Notes: a model not told the origin generated them from the sequence alone. 64,000 nt of DNA from Bryobacter aggregatus MPL3 (GCF_000702445.1 NZ_JNIF01000003.1:3162001-3226000); one strand, 5' to 3'. Numbered from the stretch's first letter, positions 50,012 to 58,505 are shown. Program-made: numbers and translations.

Positions 50012-50907
50012 GCTGTCACCTTCCGAAAAACGTCGGCGAGGGTTGGCTGGTGCAGCCCGACGGATAAGACTTCACCGGGTAAGGCTTCCACCAGGCTGGG
50101 GATCATCTGATGGGCGTCCTTTGCTTCCACGCGGAGGATGCCGTCCGATAGCTCGATGGCGGCGCCGAATTTGGCTCGCAAGGTCTCAAGGGCCGCTTCT
50201 GGCTTCTTGGCGACGAGTTCGACGATCTGGCCGCCGATCGTCGCTTTCAGTTCTGCCGGTGTGCCTTCTGCGACGCGCAGCCCGCGGTGCAGGAGGATCA
50301 GCGAGTCGCAACGCTCGGCTTCGTCAAAGAGATGGGTGGAGATTAAGATTGCCGTGCTTCGCTTCTCGCGCAGTTCTTCGATGGCTTTCCAGAAGTCGTC
50401 GCGCGCAGCCGGGTCGAGACCAGAGGTGGGCTCATCGAAGATCAGGAGTTGCGGCTCGTGGAGCAGGGCACGGGCGATTTCGGCGCGGCGGCGCAAGCCC
50501 CCGGAGAGGGTTTTGGCAAAGTCGGTGCGCCGATCGAGGATACCGAATTGCTGCATCAGATGGCGCACGCGCTCGTGCAGGGCGCGTCCGGAGATGCCAA
50601 AGAAGGAACCGAAGATCAGCAGATTCTCCTCGACAGTGAGGAGCGGATCGAGCGTGGGTGTTTGGAAGACCACACCAATGCGGCTGCGCACTGCCTCAGG
50701 CAGTTTGCCTGCGTCGAAGCCGCAGATTTCGACGCGCCCCGTTTGCGGCTTGACCAGTGTGGACAGTACGCGGAGGAGCGTCGACTTGCCGGAGCCGTTG
50801 GGGCCGAGCAGGCCGACGATCTCGCGGCGATTTAAGTGCATCGTGAATTGGTCGAGGGCTGTCTTGTCCCCGTAGCGATGCGTCAAGCCTTCTACAGCAA
50901 GCAGCAT
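50008..50907 (-). CDS. ABC transporter ATP-binding protein
   Basis: The 299-residue ATPase has Walker A GPNGSGKST near residue 37, signature LSGGLRRRAEIARALL, Walker B LLIFDEPTSGLDP and the switch ISTHLFDEAERCD. A C-terminal domain of about 75 residues (IVELVAKKPEAALETLRAKF) is of the DrrA/CcmA type. It pairs with the permease gene just downstream. The substrate is unknown; in this operon a heme-biosynthesis intermediate or a factor for oxidase maturation is a reasonable guess. Confidence 0.94.
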   Translation of the reverse strand: MLLAVEGLTHRYGDKTALDQFTMHLNRREIVGLLGPNGSGKSTLLRVLSTLVKPQTGRVEICGFDAGKLPEAVRSRIGVVFQTPTLDPLLTVEENLLIFGSFFGISGRALHERVRHLMQQFGILDRRTDFAKTLSGGLRRRAEIARALLHEPQLLIFDEPTSGLDPAARDDFWKAIEELREKRSTAILISTHLFDEAERCDSLILLHRGLRVAEGTPAELKATIGGQIVELVAKKPEAALETLRAKFGAAIELSDGILRVEAKDAHQMIPSLVEALPGEVLSVGLHQPTLADVFRKVTA

Positions 50908-50911
50908 AGGG

Positions 50912-51769
50912 TTATTTCGGAGAAAAAATCAGCACGGCGTAGAGCACCGGCAGATACACGACCGAGGCCAACAGGACGCCCCGTGCCCGTTCTCGGCTGC
51001 GATCCTGGTACAGCTTCCAGGCGGTATACAGCAGCAGTGCGCCCATGAGCAAGGCGAACGCGAGATAGATCTTACCGCTCATGGCCAGCATCACCGGCAA
51101 GAGGCTGGTTGGAACCATCAGAATCGAAGTCCAGAGGATGCGATTGGCGGTGGAGTTGCCATCGGGCTCAACGACAGGGAGCATGCGGATGCCCGCTTTG
51201 CCATATTCTTCGCGATACATCCAGGCGATCGCGTAAAAGTGCGGGAACTGCCAAACAAAAAGGATTGCGTAAAGGGCCCAGGCGTCCCAGGTGAGCTCTC
51301 CCGAGGCGGCTGCGTAGCCGATGAGCGGGGGCATGGCGCCCGGGATGGCGCCGATCGTGGTGGAGTGCGGCGAGCGCCGTTTGAGCGGCGTATAGACAAA
51401 GAGATAGGTGACCAGGGTAAAGAGACCGAGGCAGGCGGTGAGCGGGTTGCAGCCGAACCAGAGGTCGAGGAAACCCGCAGTGGCCAGGGTGATGCCAAAG
51501 ACGAGCGCATTGCGCGCAGGGAGTTTTCCGGAGGGGAGCGGCCGCGTGGCGGTGCGCGCCATGAAGCGGTCGCTATCGCGCTCCCACCATTGGTTCAGTG
51601 CCGCGGTACCGCTGGCAATCAACGCTGTGCCCAGCACGAGGTGCAACAGCACCCAGTGCAGGGTGCCGGGATTCAGGTGCGGCAGACCAAAGTAAAACCC
51701 CACCGCCGTGCTCATGAGGATGAGCCAGGTGATGCGTGGTTTTGTTAACGCCAGGTATTCACGAAACAG
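50912..51769 (-). CDS. ctaB: protoheme IX farnesyltransferase (heme O synthase)
   Basis: The UbiA-type prenyltransferase makes heme O from heme B. From residue 1 the sequence is LFREYLALTKPRITWLILM, then NQWWERDSDRFMARTATRPL with the Asp-rich site NxxxDxxxD and the second Asp-rich region YTPLKRRSPHSTTIGAIPGAMPP; seven to nine spans follow. The family N-terminus begins where a CTG codon at 51769 stands, nine bases after a perfect AGGAGG. The nearest standard start is TTG 51835, which would overlap the COX15 gene by 77 bases. CTG is taken as the start, giving 285 residues. Confidence 0.85.
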   Translation of the reverse strand: MFREYLALTKPRITWLILMSTAVGFYFGLPHLNPGTLHWVLLHLVLGTALIASGTAALNQWWERDSDRFMARTATRPLPSGKLPARNALVFGITLATAGFLDLWFGCNPLTACLGLFTLVTYLFVYTPLKRRSPHSTTIGAIPGAMPPLIGYAAASGELTWDAWALYAILFVWQFPHFYAIAWMYREEYGKAGIRMLPVVEPDGNSTANRILWTSILMVPTSLLPVMLAMSGKIYLAFALLMGALLLYTAWKLYQDRSRERARGVLLASVVYLPVLYAVLIFSPK

Positions 51770-52373
51770 TTTCGTGTTCCTCCTGTTTGCGAGCTGTCCG
51801 TCGCGTAATTTCGCACAAGACCAGTGTGACGCCAAAGGTCAGCATTGCGGTAGCAGAGTGCAAATGGGTAAAAATTTGAGTATTCGGCAAGATATTATTG
51901 CTGCTTCCGTCAGAAAAGCGAATCACATAGGCGGCGATACCAAGCAGCACTTGAGCAGAGACGACATAGAGCAGAGCCAGTGCGGCCGTGCGGGCGGAGT
52001 GGCCCTTGGGGGCCGGTGCGAGCACGCCTGTCGCAAAGTAGAGGAGGAAGGCTCCCACCAGCATTGCACCCAGTACGTGTGAGATGGCGCCCATATACTT
52101 GTAGCGCAGTGCGATGCCCATTCCCAGTTGCAGGATGACCAGCCAGGGGGCAATCTTTGCGATGGACTGCAACGAGGGACTCCCAAAGTCTGGAAATTCA
52201 CTGCTGTTTTCGAGGATGCCGCTGGAGCGTAGCGCCCAGACACTGGCCGCACCGAAGAGGAGTTGCGCAATCGAATCTGTGATCGCGGATTGCATTGTGA
52301 ATAGAAGAATCAGACTCAGCGCGCCAACTAAACCTGCACCCATCACCAGCTTGCTATGGATTCGACTCTTCAT
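51759..52373 (-). CDS. ctaA: compact COX15/CtaA-like heme A synthase
   Basis: The 204-residue membrane protein has about six hydrophobic segments (LVMGAGLVGALSLILLFTM, IAPWLVILQLGMGIALRY, ISHVLGAMLVGAFLLYFATG, ALALLYVVSAQVLLGIAAYV, THLHSATAMLTFGVTLVL). Heme-ligand-like histidines occur in AISHVLGA and FTHLHSA. CtaA and Cox15 usually have eight spans and 300 or more residues, so this is a shortened form. It heads the operon and has TAGAAT plus AGGG upstream. The role would be oxidation of heme O to heme A for the cytochrome oxidase. Confidence 0.83.
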   Translation of the reverse strand: MKSRIHSKLVMGAGLVGALSLILLFTMQSAITDSIAQLLFGAASVWALRSSGILENSSEFPDFGSPSLQSIAKIAPWLVILQLGMGIALRYKYMGAISHVLGAMLVGAFLLYFATGVLAPAPKGHSARTAALALLYVVSAQVLLGIAAYVIRFSDGSSNNILPNTQIFTHLHSATAMLTFGVTLVLCEITRRTARKQEEHETVS

Positions 52374-52423
52374 TCACCCTGTTACACTTTCATTCTAGCC
52401 GACCGCCTCGATTTCAACCTCTG

Positions 52424-55126
52424 ATGCCGTCCCATCGCGCCCTCCAATCCGGTGATTTATTTGGTCACTACCGCTTGGAACAACCCCTTGGCGGCGGGGG
52501 GATGGGTGTGGTCTGGAGAGCGACGGACACGCGTTTGGGCCGTCAGGTGGCGCTGAAGTTTCTGCCGGACGATTTTCAGGAGGGCGGGGAAGACATTGAG
52601 CGCTTCCGGCGCGAAGCCCGTACGGCGAGTTCGCTCAATCATCCGAATATTTGCGTTGTGCACGATATTGGAGAAGATCAGGGCCGTCCCTTCCTGGTCA
52701 TGGAGTTGCTTGATGGCAAGACGCTCCGCCAGCTTCTCCAGGAACGCCCGCTCAAGGTTGGGGAGATCCTCGACATCGGGATTCAGGTTGCCGATGCACT
52801 GGATGCGGCGCATTCGAAATCGATCATCCATCGCGATATCAAGCCTGCGAATCTGCTGCTCTTAGAAAAATCGGGTCTGGGGCTCCAAGCGAAGCTGTTG
52901 GATTTTGGGCTGGCCAAGCAGGAGTTGTTGAATTGGGACTCTGCGACGATGGCTGCTTTCCGTACCGATAGCGGCGTTGCGATCGGTACGGCGGCCTACA
53001 TGAGCCCGGAGCAGGCGCTCGGACAGAACATTGATGCGAGGAGCGATCTGTTTAGTTTCGGGATGGTTCTCTATGAGATGGCCACTCGAACCCTGCCCTT
53101 TCGGGGCGCTACCAGTGCGGCGCTCTTCGATGCCATTCTCAACAAGGCTCCGGCCAGCTTGCTCGCTGCGAATCCTGAAGCTCCCGCAGAACTCGAACGC
53201 ATCATTCTGAAGCTGCTGGAGAAGGATGCCGCGCTTCGTTATCAGAGTGCCGCGGAGCTTCGATCTGATCTCTCGCGGCTCAAGCGCGATCTGAGTTCCT
53301 CTGCATCCGGCCGTAGCACGACGAGTGGCCGCAGATCCGAGGCTGCGCAATCGAAGTTGCCGCTTTGGTCGCGCGCTCCTGCGCAGGCAGCCTTTGTCGG
53401 ATTTGTGGCCGTGTTGGTTCTTTTTGCCGGATGGATTGCGATTCGCAGCCGACGTGGCCCTTCTGTGATGCAGTTTGAGACCGCGAGTTTCCGTGCGATT
53501 ACGGATACGAAAAGTGCCGAGTTTTTTCCGCAGATCGGTCCGGATGACCGGATGCTGGTCTATGCCAGCAACGCCCGTGGCAATTGGGATCTCTATCTGA
53601 CCGATACGGAGGCGAAGCAGACTCAACTTCTTACGGAAGCGAGTCATGAGGACAATACGGAACCGGCACTCTCTCCCGATGGGACCACCATTGCCTTTCG
53701 CAGCGAGCGCGAGGGTGGTGGTCTTTTCCTTTACGACCTGCGCTCGAAGCAGACGCGCAAGCTCAGCCCGATGGGGCACAATCCGTCCTGGAGCCCGGAT
53801 GGCGCTGAAATTGTTTGCGCCACAGAAGGCATCATCCGGCCGGAAGACCGCTATGCGGCGGCCAGTGAGCTCTGGGCCATTCGAGTGGACAATGGCGCGC
53901 GGCGGCTGATCTACAAAGGGGATGCGGTGCAGCCGAGTTGGAGTCCGAGCGGGGATCGTATTGCTTTCTGGGCGTCGCGGGCCGGACAGCGCGATCTCTT
54001 TACCGTGCGCGCTCGGCCGCGCAACGGCATTACTCCTGAACCTCTTGCGATCTCGAATGACACCGCCGTGGATTGGAATCCGATCTGGAGTCCTGATGGC
54101 AGTTTTCTGTACTTTGTCAGCGACCGGGATGGCCACATGGGCCTCTGGCGCATTCGCGTCGATCAGAAGAGCGGGGAGGTGCAGGGAGTTGCGGAGTCCG
54201 TGCGTCTGCCTGTCGATGATGTCGCCCATGTCAGCTTCAGCCGGGATGGCCGGCGCATTGCATTTGTTGCCTATCAGCTGCTCGCGAATCTCTATCGCGT
54301 GCGCTTTGATCCCGCATCGAAGCTGTTGCAGTCGACTCCTGAACCCCTGACCAACGGAAAAGTTCCTTATGTGCGCCCCGACTTGAGTCCGGATGGCAAG
54401 ACGCTGGCATTCAATAGCCAAAGCAATCGCGATGATCTCTATGTCGTTTCGACCGATGGCTCTGGCCTTCGCCAGCTTACCGATGATCAGTATAAGAATC
54501 GAGGTCCGCGTTGGAGTCCGGATGGGAAGAAGCTCGCGTTTTTCTCCAATCGCGGCGGAGCTTGGGAGATCTGGACTTATGCGATGGAGGGTGGAGTACT
54601 CCAGCAGTTGACACGGGGCGCAACGGGCACGACGGCTTGGCCTGTGTGGAGTCCGGATGGCAAGAAGCTTGCCTATACGATCTTCGGCTTCAGTAGTTTT
54701 CTGATGGATACGGACCGGCGTTGGAACGATCAGAGCCCGCAAGCTCTGCCGCCGATGGAGAACTCGGAAGAGCTATTCTCTGCCTGGCATTGGAGCCCGG
54801 ATGGCACTCAGATCGCGGGCTTTACGCAGACAGCGGATGGGTCGATGAGTGGGATTGTCACTTACCACTTGAAGGAACAGAAATTTACCAAGTGGAGCGA
54901 TGTCGGGCAGGATCCGCACTGGCTGAGTGATTCCCGCCGGCTCTTCTTTGTACATGACGGGAAGTTGTGGTTACTCGATACGAAGGATGGGGTGCGGCAG
55001 ATTGTCGTCCAATCGAAGGATTGGCAAGTGGAGCGCCGTGGGATTGCATCGAGTCCCGACAACCGATGGATCTATTTCAGTGGCTCGCGTGCTGATTCTG
55101 AAGTTTGGCTTGGGAGTATTGACTAG
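52424..55126 (+). CDS. Ser/Thr protein kinase with membrane span and WD40-like (PD40) beta-propeller
   Basis: The 900-residue receptor kinase starts at ATG 52424. Its kinase domain (about 12-280) has a glycine loop LGGGGMGVVWRA, Lys in QVALKFL, catalytic HRDIKPANLLL, DFGLAKQE and SPEQALGQNIDARSDLFSFGM. A single span AAFVGFVAVLVLFAGWIAIRS lies near 318-338. The extracytoplasmic part (345-900) consists of TolB/PD40 repeats such as YPQIGPDDRMLVYAS-like, WSPDGAEIVCA, WSPDGSFLYFVSD and WSPDGKKLAFFSN. The propeller may sense a ligand or cell-wall state. The gene is divergent from the oxidase assembly operon and is probably monocistronic. Confidence 0.95.
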   Translation: MPSHRALQSGDLFGHYRLEQPLGGGGMGVVWRATDTRLGRQVALKFLPDDFQEGGEDIERFRREARTASSLNHPNICVVHDIGEDQGRPFLVMELLDGKTLRQLLQERPLKVGEILDIGIQVADALDAAHSKSIIHRDIKPANLLLLEKSGLGLQAKLLDFGLAKQELLNWDSATMAAFRTDSGVAIGTAAYMSPEQALGQNIDARSDLFSFGMVLYEMATRTLPFRGATSAALFDAILNKAPASLLAANPEAPAELERIILKLLEKDAALRYQSAAELRSDLSRLKRDLSSSASGRSTTSGRRSEAAQSKLPLWSRAPAQAAFVGFVAVLVLFAGWIAIRSRRGPSVMQFETASFRAITDTKSAEFFPQIGPDDRMLVYASNARGNWDLYLTDTEAKQTQLLTEASHEDNTEPALSPDGTTIAFRSEREGGGLFLYDLRSKQTRKLSPMGHNPSWSPDGAEIVCATEGIIRPEDRYAAASELWAIRVDNGARRLIYKGDAVQPSWSPSGDRIAFWASRAGQRDLFTVRARPRNGITPEPLAISNDTAVDWNPIWSPDGSFLYFVSDRDGHMGLWRIRVDQKSGEVQGVAESVRLPVDDVAHVSFSRDGRRIAFVAYQLLANLYRVRFDPASKLLQSTPEPLTNGKVPYVRPDLSPDGKTLAFNSQSNRDDLYVVSTDGSGLRQLTDDQYKNRGPRWSPDGKKLAFFSNRGGAWEIWTYAMEGGVLQQLTRGATGTTAWPVWSPDGKKLAYTIFGFSSFLMDTDRRWNDQSPQALPPMENSEELFSAWHWSPDGTQIAGFTQTADGSMSGIVTYHLKEQKFTKWSDVGQDPHWLSDSRRLFFVHDGKLWLLDTKDGVRQIVVQSKDWQVERRGIASSPDNRWIYFSGSRADSEVWLGSID

Positions 55127-55158
55127 ACGTTGAACGGCTTAGCGCAGCCACGATCCGA

Positions 55159-55164
55159 TAAGAT
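55159..55164 (+). promoter_or_regulatory. -10-like TAAGAT, eight bases before GTG
   Basis: TAAGAT ends eight bases before GTG 55173, the start chosen for the ThuA gene. The mRNA would begin at or one to two bases before the start codon. Confidence 0.4.
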
Positions 55165-55172
55165 TGTCGGAC

Positions 55173-56051
55173 GTGAAGCGAATGAAGGATCTGAATCGTA
55201 TTTTGTTGCTGCTGTTGGCCTGTGCAGGGGGCCTTTTGCAAGGGCAGGTGCCAGGGGGACCGCGAGTGCCTGGGCAGAACCCGAATGGCATGCGCGTGTA
55301 TCTCTGGACCGGGTTGAAGACTCATAGTGCCGGGCAACATGATTACCCGCAGTTTCTGGCCGATTGGAGCAAGCTCTTAACGGAACGCGGCGCCGTGGTG
55401 AACGGGGCACTGCATCCTCCCCATCGCGAGGATCTGGAGAAGACCGATGTCGTTGTGATTTACAAGGGTGATGTGGGCTTTTTGACCGATACCGACAAGG
55501 CTACGCTCGACGCTTTTGTGCAGCGTGGCGGTGGGCTGGTGAGTCTGCATGACGCTCTTTGCGGACCTGATCCTGTCGCCTTTTCCAAGCTGACCGGCGG
55601 GGCTAAGAAGCATGGCGAAGTGAACTATACACTCGAAGCTCCAGTTCCTTACACCGTGACGGATAAGGCGCATCCGATCATGAAAGACATGTCCAATTTG
55701 ACCCTGTTGGACGAGGCTTTTTTCAATCTGACCTGGGCCTCTGATCCGGGAATCCATGTGTTGGCGACTGCGGAGATTGCCGGAACGCCCAGCGCGGGGG
55801 ATCATCGCGGTGAAAAAGTCCCTCAAATTTGGACCTATGAACATCCTGCCGCAGGCGGCCAAACTGCGCGCGCTTTTGTTTGGATGCAGGGCCACAACTA
55901 CGCGAATTTCTCAAACTACCAGATCCAGCGGACGCTGCTTCGTGGCATTGCATGGGCAGCGAAGAAGCCAGTGGACGAGTTGGTGGATTATGTCGCTCCT
56001 CCACGTCCTGTGCGGCCCCCGGCAACTGCGCAATCTCGAGGCGGGCAATAG
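55173..56051 (+). CDS. ThuA domain-containing secreted protein
   Basis: GTG 55173 gives 292 residues with a signal peptide (LNRILLLLLACAGGLLQG). The ThuA fold is a class I glutamine-amidotransferase-like domain without the catalytic triad: VYLWTGLKTHSAGQHDY, TDVVVIYKGDVGFLT, AFVQRGGGLVSLHDALCG, PVPYTVTDKAHPIMKD and ARAFVWMQGHNYANFSNY. ThuA proteins in trehalose/sucrose oxidation pathways occur with DUF1080 proteins, one of which is at 9440, though not adjacent. The C-terminus is a short Pro-rich tail. Confidence 0.92.
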   Translation: MKRMKDLNRILLLLLACAGGLLQGQVPGGPRVPGQNPNGMRVYLWTGLKTHSAGQHDYPQFLADWSKLLTERGAVVNGALHPPHREDLEKTDVVVIYKGDVGFLTDTDKATLDAFVQRGGGLVSLHDALCGPDPVAFSKLTGGAKKHGEVNYTLEAPVPYTVTDKAHPIMKDMSNLTLLDEAFFNLTWASDPGIHVLATAEIAGTPSAGDHRGEKVPQIWTYEHPAAGGQTARAFVWMQGHNYANFSNYQIQRTLLRGIAWAAKKPVDELVDYVAPPRPVRPPATAQSRGGQ

Positions 56052-56055
56052 CCAG

Positions 56056-56820
56056 TTATTTCTTACGGGAGGCGAAGAAGGCCGCTACTTTTTCCTTCGC
56101 CTCCTGATCTACCAGCGCTTCGCGAAACAGCCGTGCTTCTTCGGCGAGACCCGCTTCGAATGTCCCGGCCCGCACAGCGGCGAGGATTGCTTCCACCACG
56201 CGGAGATTCCCTTGGCAGGGCAGTTGATCGGTGCGCCGGCCCTGGGTGACTTCAAGTGCTGCGGCAACTACATCTTCTTCGACAACGCGATCGACAATTC
56301 CAAGCTCCAGCGCCTCTTCCGCACTGATGCTCTTGCCCGTCAGGCACATTCGCAGTGCCGGCCCGACACCGGCCAGCCGTGGTAAGCGTTGGGTGCCGCC
56401 CGCGCCTGGAATCAGCCCCAGGTTCACTTCCGGCAGGCCCACCTGGCTTCCGGCGCGCAGCACGCGGTAATGCCCCGCCATCGCGAGTTCCAGTCCGATG
56501 CCCAGCGCTCCGCCATTCATCGCCATGACGACGAGCGTATGGCCCCGCTCGATCGCATTGAGCAGTTGATTGAGATAGCTGAGATCGGGTGGAATCTCGT
56601 GTTGAGTGATTCTTTCGATCTCCCGCAGATCTGCGCCTGCGACGAACATTTTGCCCGATCCGGTGATGACGATCCGCGTTACAGCATCGTCTTCGTCGGC
56701 TTGCTGCCATGCCAGATGCAGGGCTGCCGCCGTCTCTCGCGACAAAGCATTCACCGGTGGGTTCATGATAGTAAGGATGGCGGTAGAACCAATCCGCTCA
56801 CTCGTGACAAGGCGCTCCAT
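56056..56820 (-). CDS. enoyl-CoA hydratase/isomerase family protein
   Basis: The start ATG 56820 overlaps that of the divergent redoxin gene in a CATG. The 254 residues are a crotonase fold: ILTIMNPPVNALS, oxyanion-hole segments KMFVAGADLREIERI and ALGIGLELAMAGHYRV, and PEVNLGLIPGAGGTQRLPRLAG with the catalytic Glu, then SAEEALELGIVDRVV. It is most similar in layout to FadB-type and EchA-type hydratases and is likely in fatty-acid or branched-chain CoA degradation. It stands alone. Confidence 0.93.
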   Translation of the reverse strand: MERLVTSERIGSTAILTIMNPPVNALSRETAAALHLAWQQADEDDAVTRIVITGSGKMFVAGADLREIERITQHEIPPDLSYLNQLLNAIERGHTLVVMAMNGGALGIGLELAMAGHYRVLRAGSQVGLPEVNLGLIPGAGGTQRLPRLAGVGPALRMCLTGKSISAEEALELGIVDRVVEEDVVAAALEVTQGRRTDQLPCQGNLRVVEAILAAVRAGTFEAGLAEEARLFREALVDQEAKEKVAAFFASRKK

Positions 56821-57292
56821 GTTCTTGACGCTACCACTTGCCCTGCAGGCGAGGCCGCGGATCCGTGTTGAAATCTTCCTTGCCGTTGAGTGCCCCATCT
56901 CCAATCGCTATATTCCAGAACTCAAACGGATTGTCTCGCTCTATCAGCCCAAGGGTGTCGATTTTCTCGCACTGTTTCCGGAGGCACGGCTCACGGAGGC
57001 GAGTCTGGAGGATTGGCGGAAGAGCTATGAGTTTCCAATCCCAGTTCAATTAGATCCGCTTGGTGTGAGGGCCGAACAGGCCGGAGCCACGCTCACGCCG
57101 GAAGTGGTGGTCTTCTTGGAGGACAAGCTGATCTATCGTGGCCGTATTGACGATCGCTATGTGTCGTGGGGGAAGTCGCGGCCCGCACCGACGCGTCGCG
57201 ATCTGGCCGATACATTGCAGATGCTGCTCGATGGCAAAACGCTGCTACCCCGCTTTACGAAGTCCTGGGGCTGCTTCATTGAAGCGCGCTGA
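56819..57292 (+). CDS. redoxin / thioredoxin-like protein
   Basis: ATG 56819 opens 157 residues; AAGG lies seven bases upstream. A short hydrophobic start (FLTLPLALQARP) could be a weak signal. The thioredoxin-like core has VEIFLAVECPISNRYIPELK with a single Cys in a CPIS motif, GVDFLALFPEARLTEA, PVQLDPLGVRAEQAGATLTPEVVVFL and LIYRGRIDDRYVSWGKSRP. This is typical of planctomycete and acidobacterial redoxins found next to cytochrome or PHM-like proteins. A second Cys near the C-terminus (SWGCFIEAR) may serve as resolving residue. Confidence 0.8.
   Translation: MFLTLPLALQARPRIRVEIFLAVECPISNRYIPELKRIVSLYQPKGVDFLALFPEARLTEASLEDWRKSYEFPIPVQLDPLGVRAEQAGATLTPEVVVFLEDKLIYRGRIDDRYVSWGKSRPAPTRRDLADTLQMLLDGKTLLPRFTKSWGCFIEAR
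56828..56833 (-). promoter_or_regulatory. -10-like TAGCGT, seven bases before the hydratase ATG
   Basis: On the minus strand TAGCGT ends seven bases before ATG 56820. It therefore lies inside the coding sequence of the divergent redoxin gene. Confidence 0.4.
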
Positions 57293-57295
57293 GCG

Positions 57296-58489
57296 TTAAT
57301 CGACGATTGCCTGCATCACGGCATTTTCAAAGTCGCGATCCAGTTGGCGATTCGGGTTGTCGGTCTGGATCATGAGGATGCCGACGATCTTCTCTACCGG
57401 GTCGATCCAGAAGTGAGTCCCGTAGGCTCCGTCCCAACCGTAGCTGCCTTTTGAGACGCGCATTCCGGCAGCCACCGGATCGCTGACCACTTGCACGCTC
57501 AGGCCGAAGCCGCGGCCCGGCGCGCGGCCTGGCAGCGTGTCGGGCACAAAGACCGAGGCCATCAGATCGACGGTCTTGGGGCTGAGGATTCGCTTGCCGT
57601 TGAGCTTGCCCCCTTCGAGCAACATTTCGGCGAATTGCAGATAGTCTTCGGCGGTGGACATCAGGCCGCCGGCGCCGGAGAAGTAAGTCTTGCTGGCGAT
57701 CCAGTTCGGGTTGGCAGTCTTCTCGAGTTGGTTGTCCTTGCGGTGATAGGCGGTGACGACGCGCGGCCAGCCCTGATCGCCGGGATGGAAGAAGGTGTCC
57801 TTCATGCCGAGCGGCTCAAAGAGGCGGGTCTTGAGGAACTGATTGAAGTCGAGACCCGAAGCAACTTCGACGATGCGGCCGAGAGTGTCGAAGGCCATCA
57901 GGGGACTGTAAGCCCATTGGGAACCGGGCTGAAAGGCGAGCGGCGTCGCGCCGAACTTCGGAATGTAGGTGTTGAGGCCCTCTTCGCCTTGGCGAAGACT
58001 GATTGCGCCCTGGACGCTGGTGGCTGGATCGCTTCCGAGTCCCGAAACGTGGGTGAGCAGGTCCTGCACGTTGATCTCACGGGTCAAGGCAATGCTGCTC
58101 TTCACCTTCATGTTTTTGAACTCGGGGATGAACTTCGAGACTGGATCGTTGAGGCGGAGCTTGCCCTCTTCGAGGAGCATCAGAATGGCGACGCCGGCTA
58201 CGGGCTTGGACATCGACCAGATGCGGAAGACGGAATTCTTCGCCATCGGCTTGTTGGACTCAAGGTCAAAAGCGCCGTGAGCTTCAAAGTTCGCGATCTT
58301 GCCCTTGCGGGCCACCAGTGTGACGGCGCCCGCGATCTGTTTCGAATCGATGTGCTGCTGGATGGTTTGGTGGATGCGGGTGAGCCGCTCTTTGGAGAAG
58401 CCAAGCTCATCGGCCTTGCCCTCGGGCACGGCGGCAGACAGGCCCAGACAGGCCAGCAGAAGTACAGCAACAAGACGATCGAAACGCAT
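57296..58489 (-). CDS. secreted serine hydrolase (class C beta-lactamase/esterase family)
   Basis: The 397-residue protein has a signal peptide (LVAVLLLACLGLSAAVPEG). The catalytic SxxK is SMSKPVAG near residue 92, the tyrosine motif WAYSPLMAFD near residue 193 and the third motif SYGWDGAYGTHFWIDP, where the usual Lys/His-Thr-Gly is HFW-like as in EstB esterases. An esterase role is more likely than beta-lactam hydrolysis. Upstream are TACACT at 58506-58511 and GAGG. It is divergent from padR, with a palindrome between the two promoters. Confidence 0.9.
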   Translation of the reverse strand: MRFDRLVAVLLLACLGLSAAVPEGKADELGFSKERLTRIHQTIQQHIDSKQIAGAVTLVARKGKIANFEAHGAFDLESNKPMAKNSVFRIWSMSKPVAGVAILMLLEEGKLRLNDPVSKFIPEFKNMKVKSSIALTREINVQDLLTHVSGLGSDPATSVQGAISLRQGEEGLNTYIPKFGATPLAFQPGSQWAYSPLMAFDTLGRIVEVASGLDFNQFLKTRLFEPLGMKDTFFHPGDQGWPRVVTAYHRKDNQLEKTANPNWIASKTYFSGAGGLMSTAEDYLQFAEMLLEGGKLNGKRILSPKTVDLMASVFVPDTLPGRAPGRGFGLSVQVVSDPVAAGMRVSKGSYGWDGAYGTHFWIDPVEKIVGILMIQTDNPNRQLDRDFENAVMQAIVD

Positions 58490-58505
58490 AAAGACCTCGC
58501 GGAAA

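Noticed and set aside
52862-54742. 626-codon open frame on the minus strand opposite the kinase
   Set aside because: No domain can be seen, while the plus strand contains kinase and PD40 motifs throughout.
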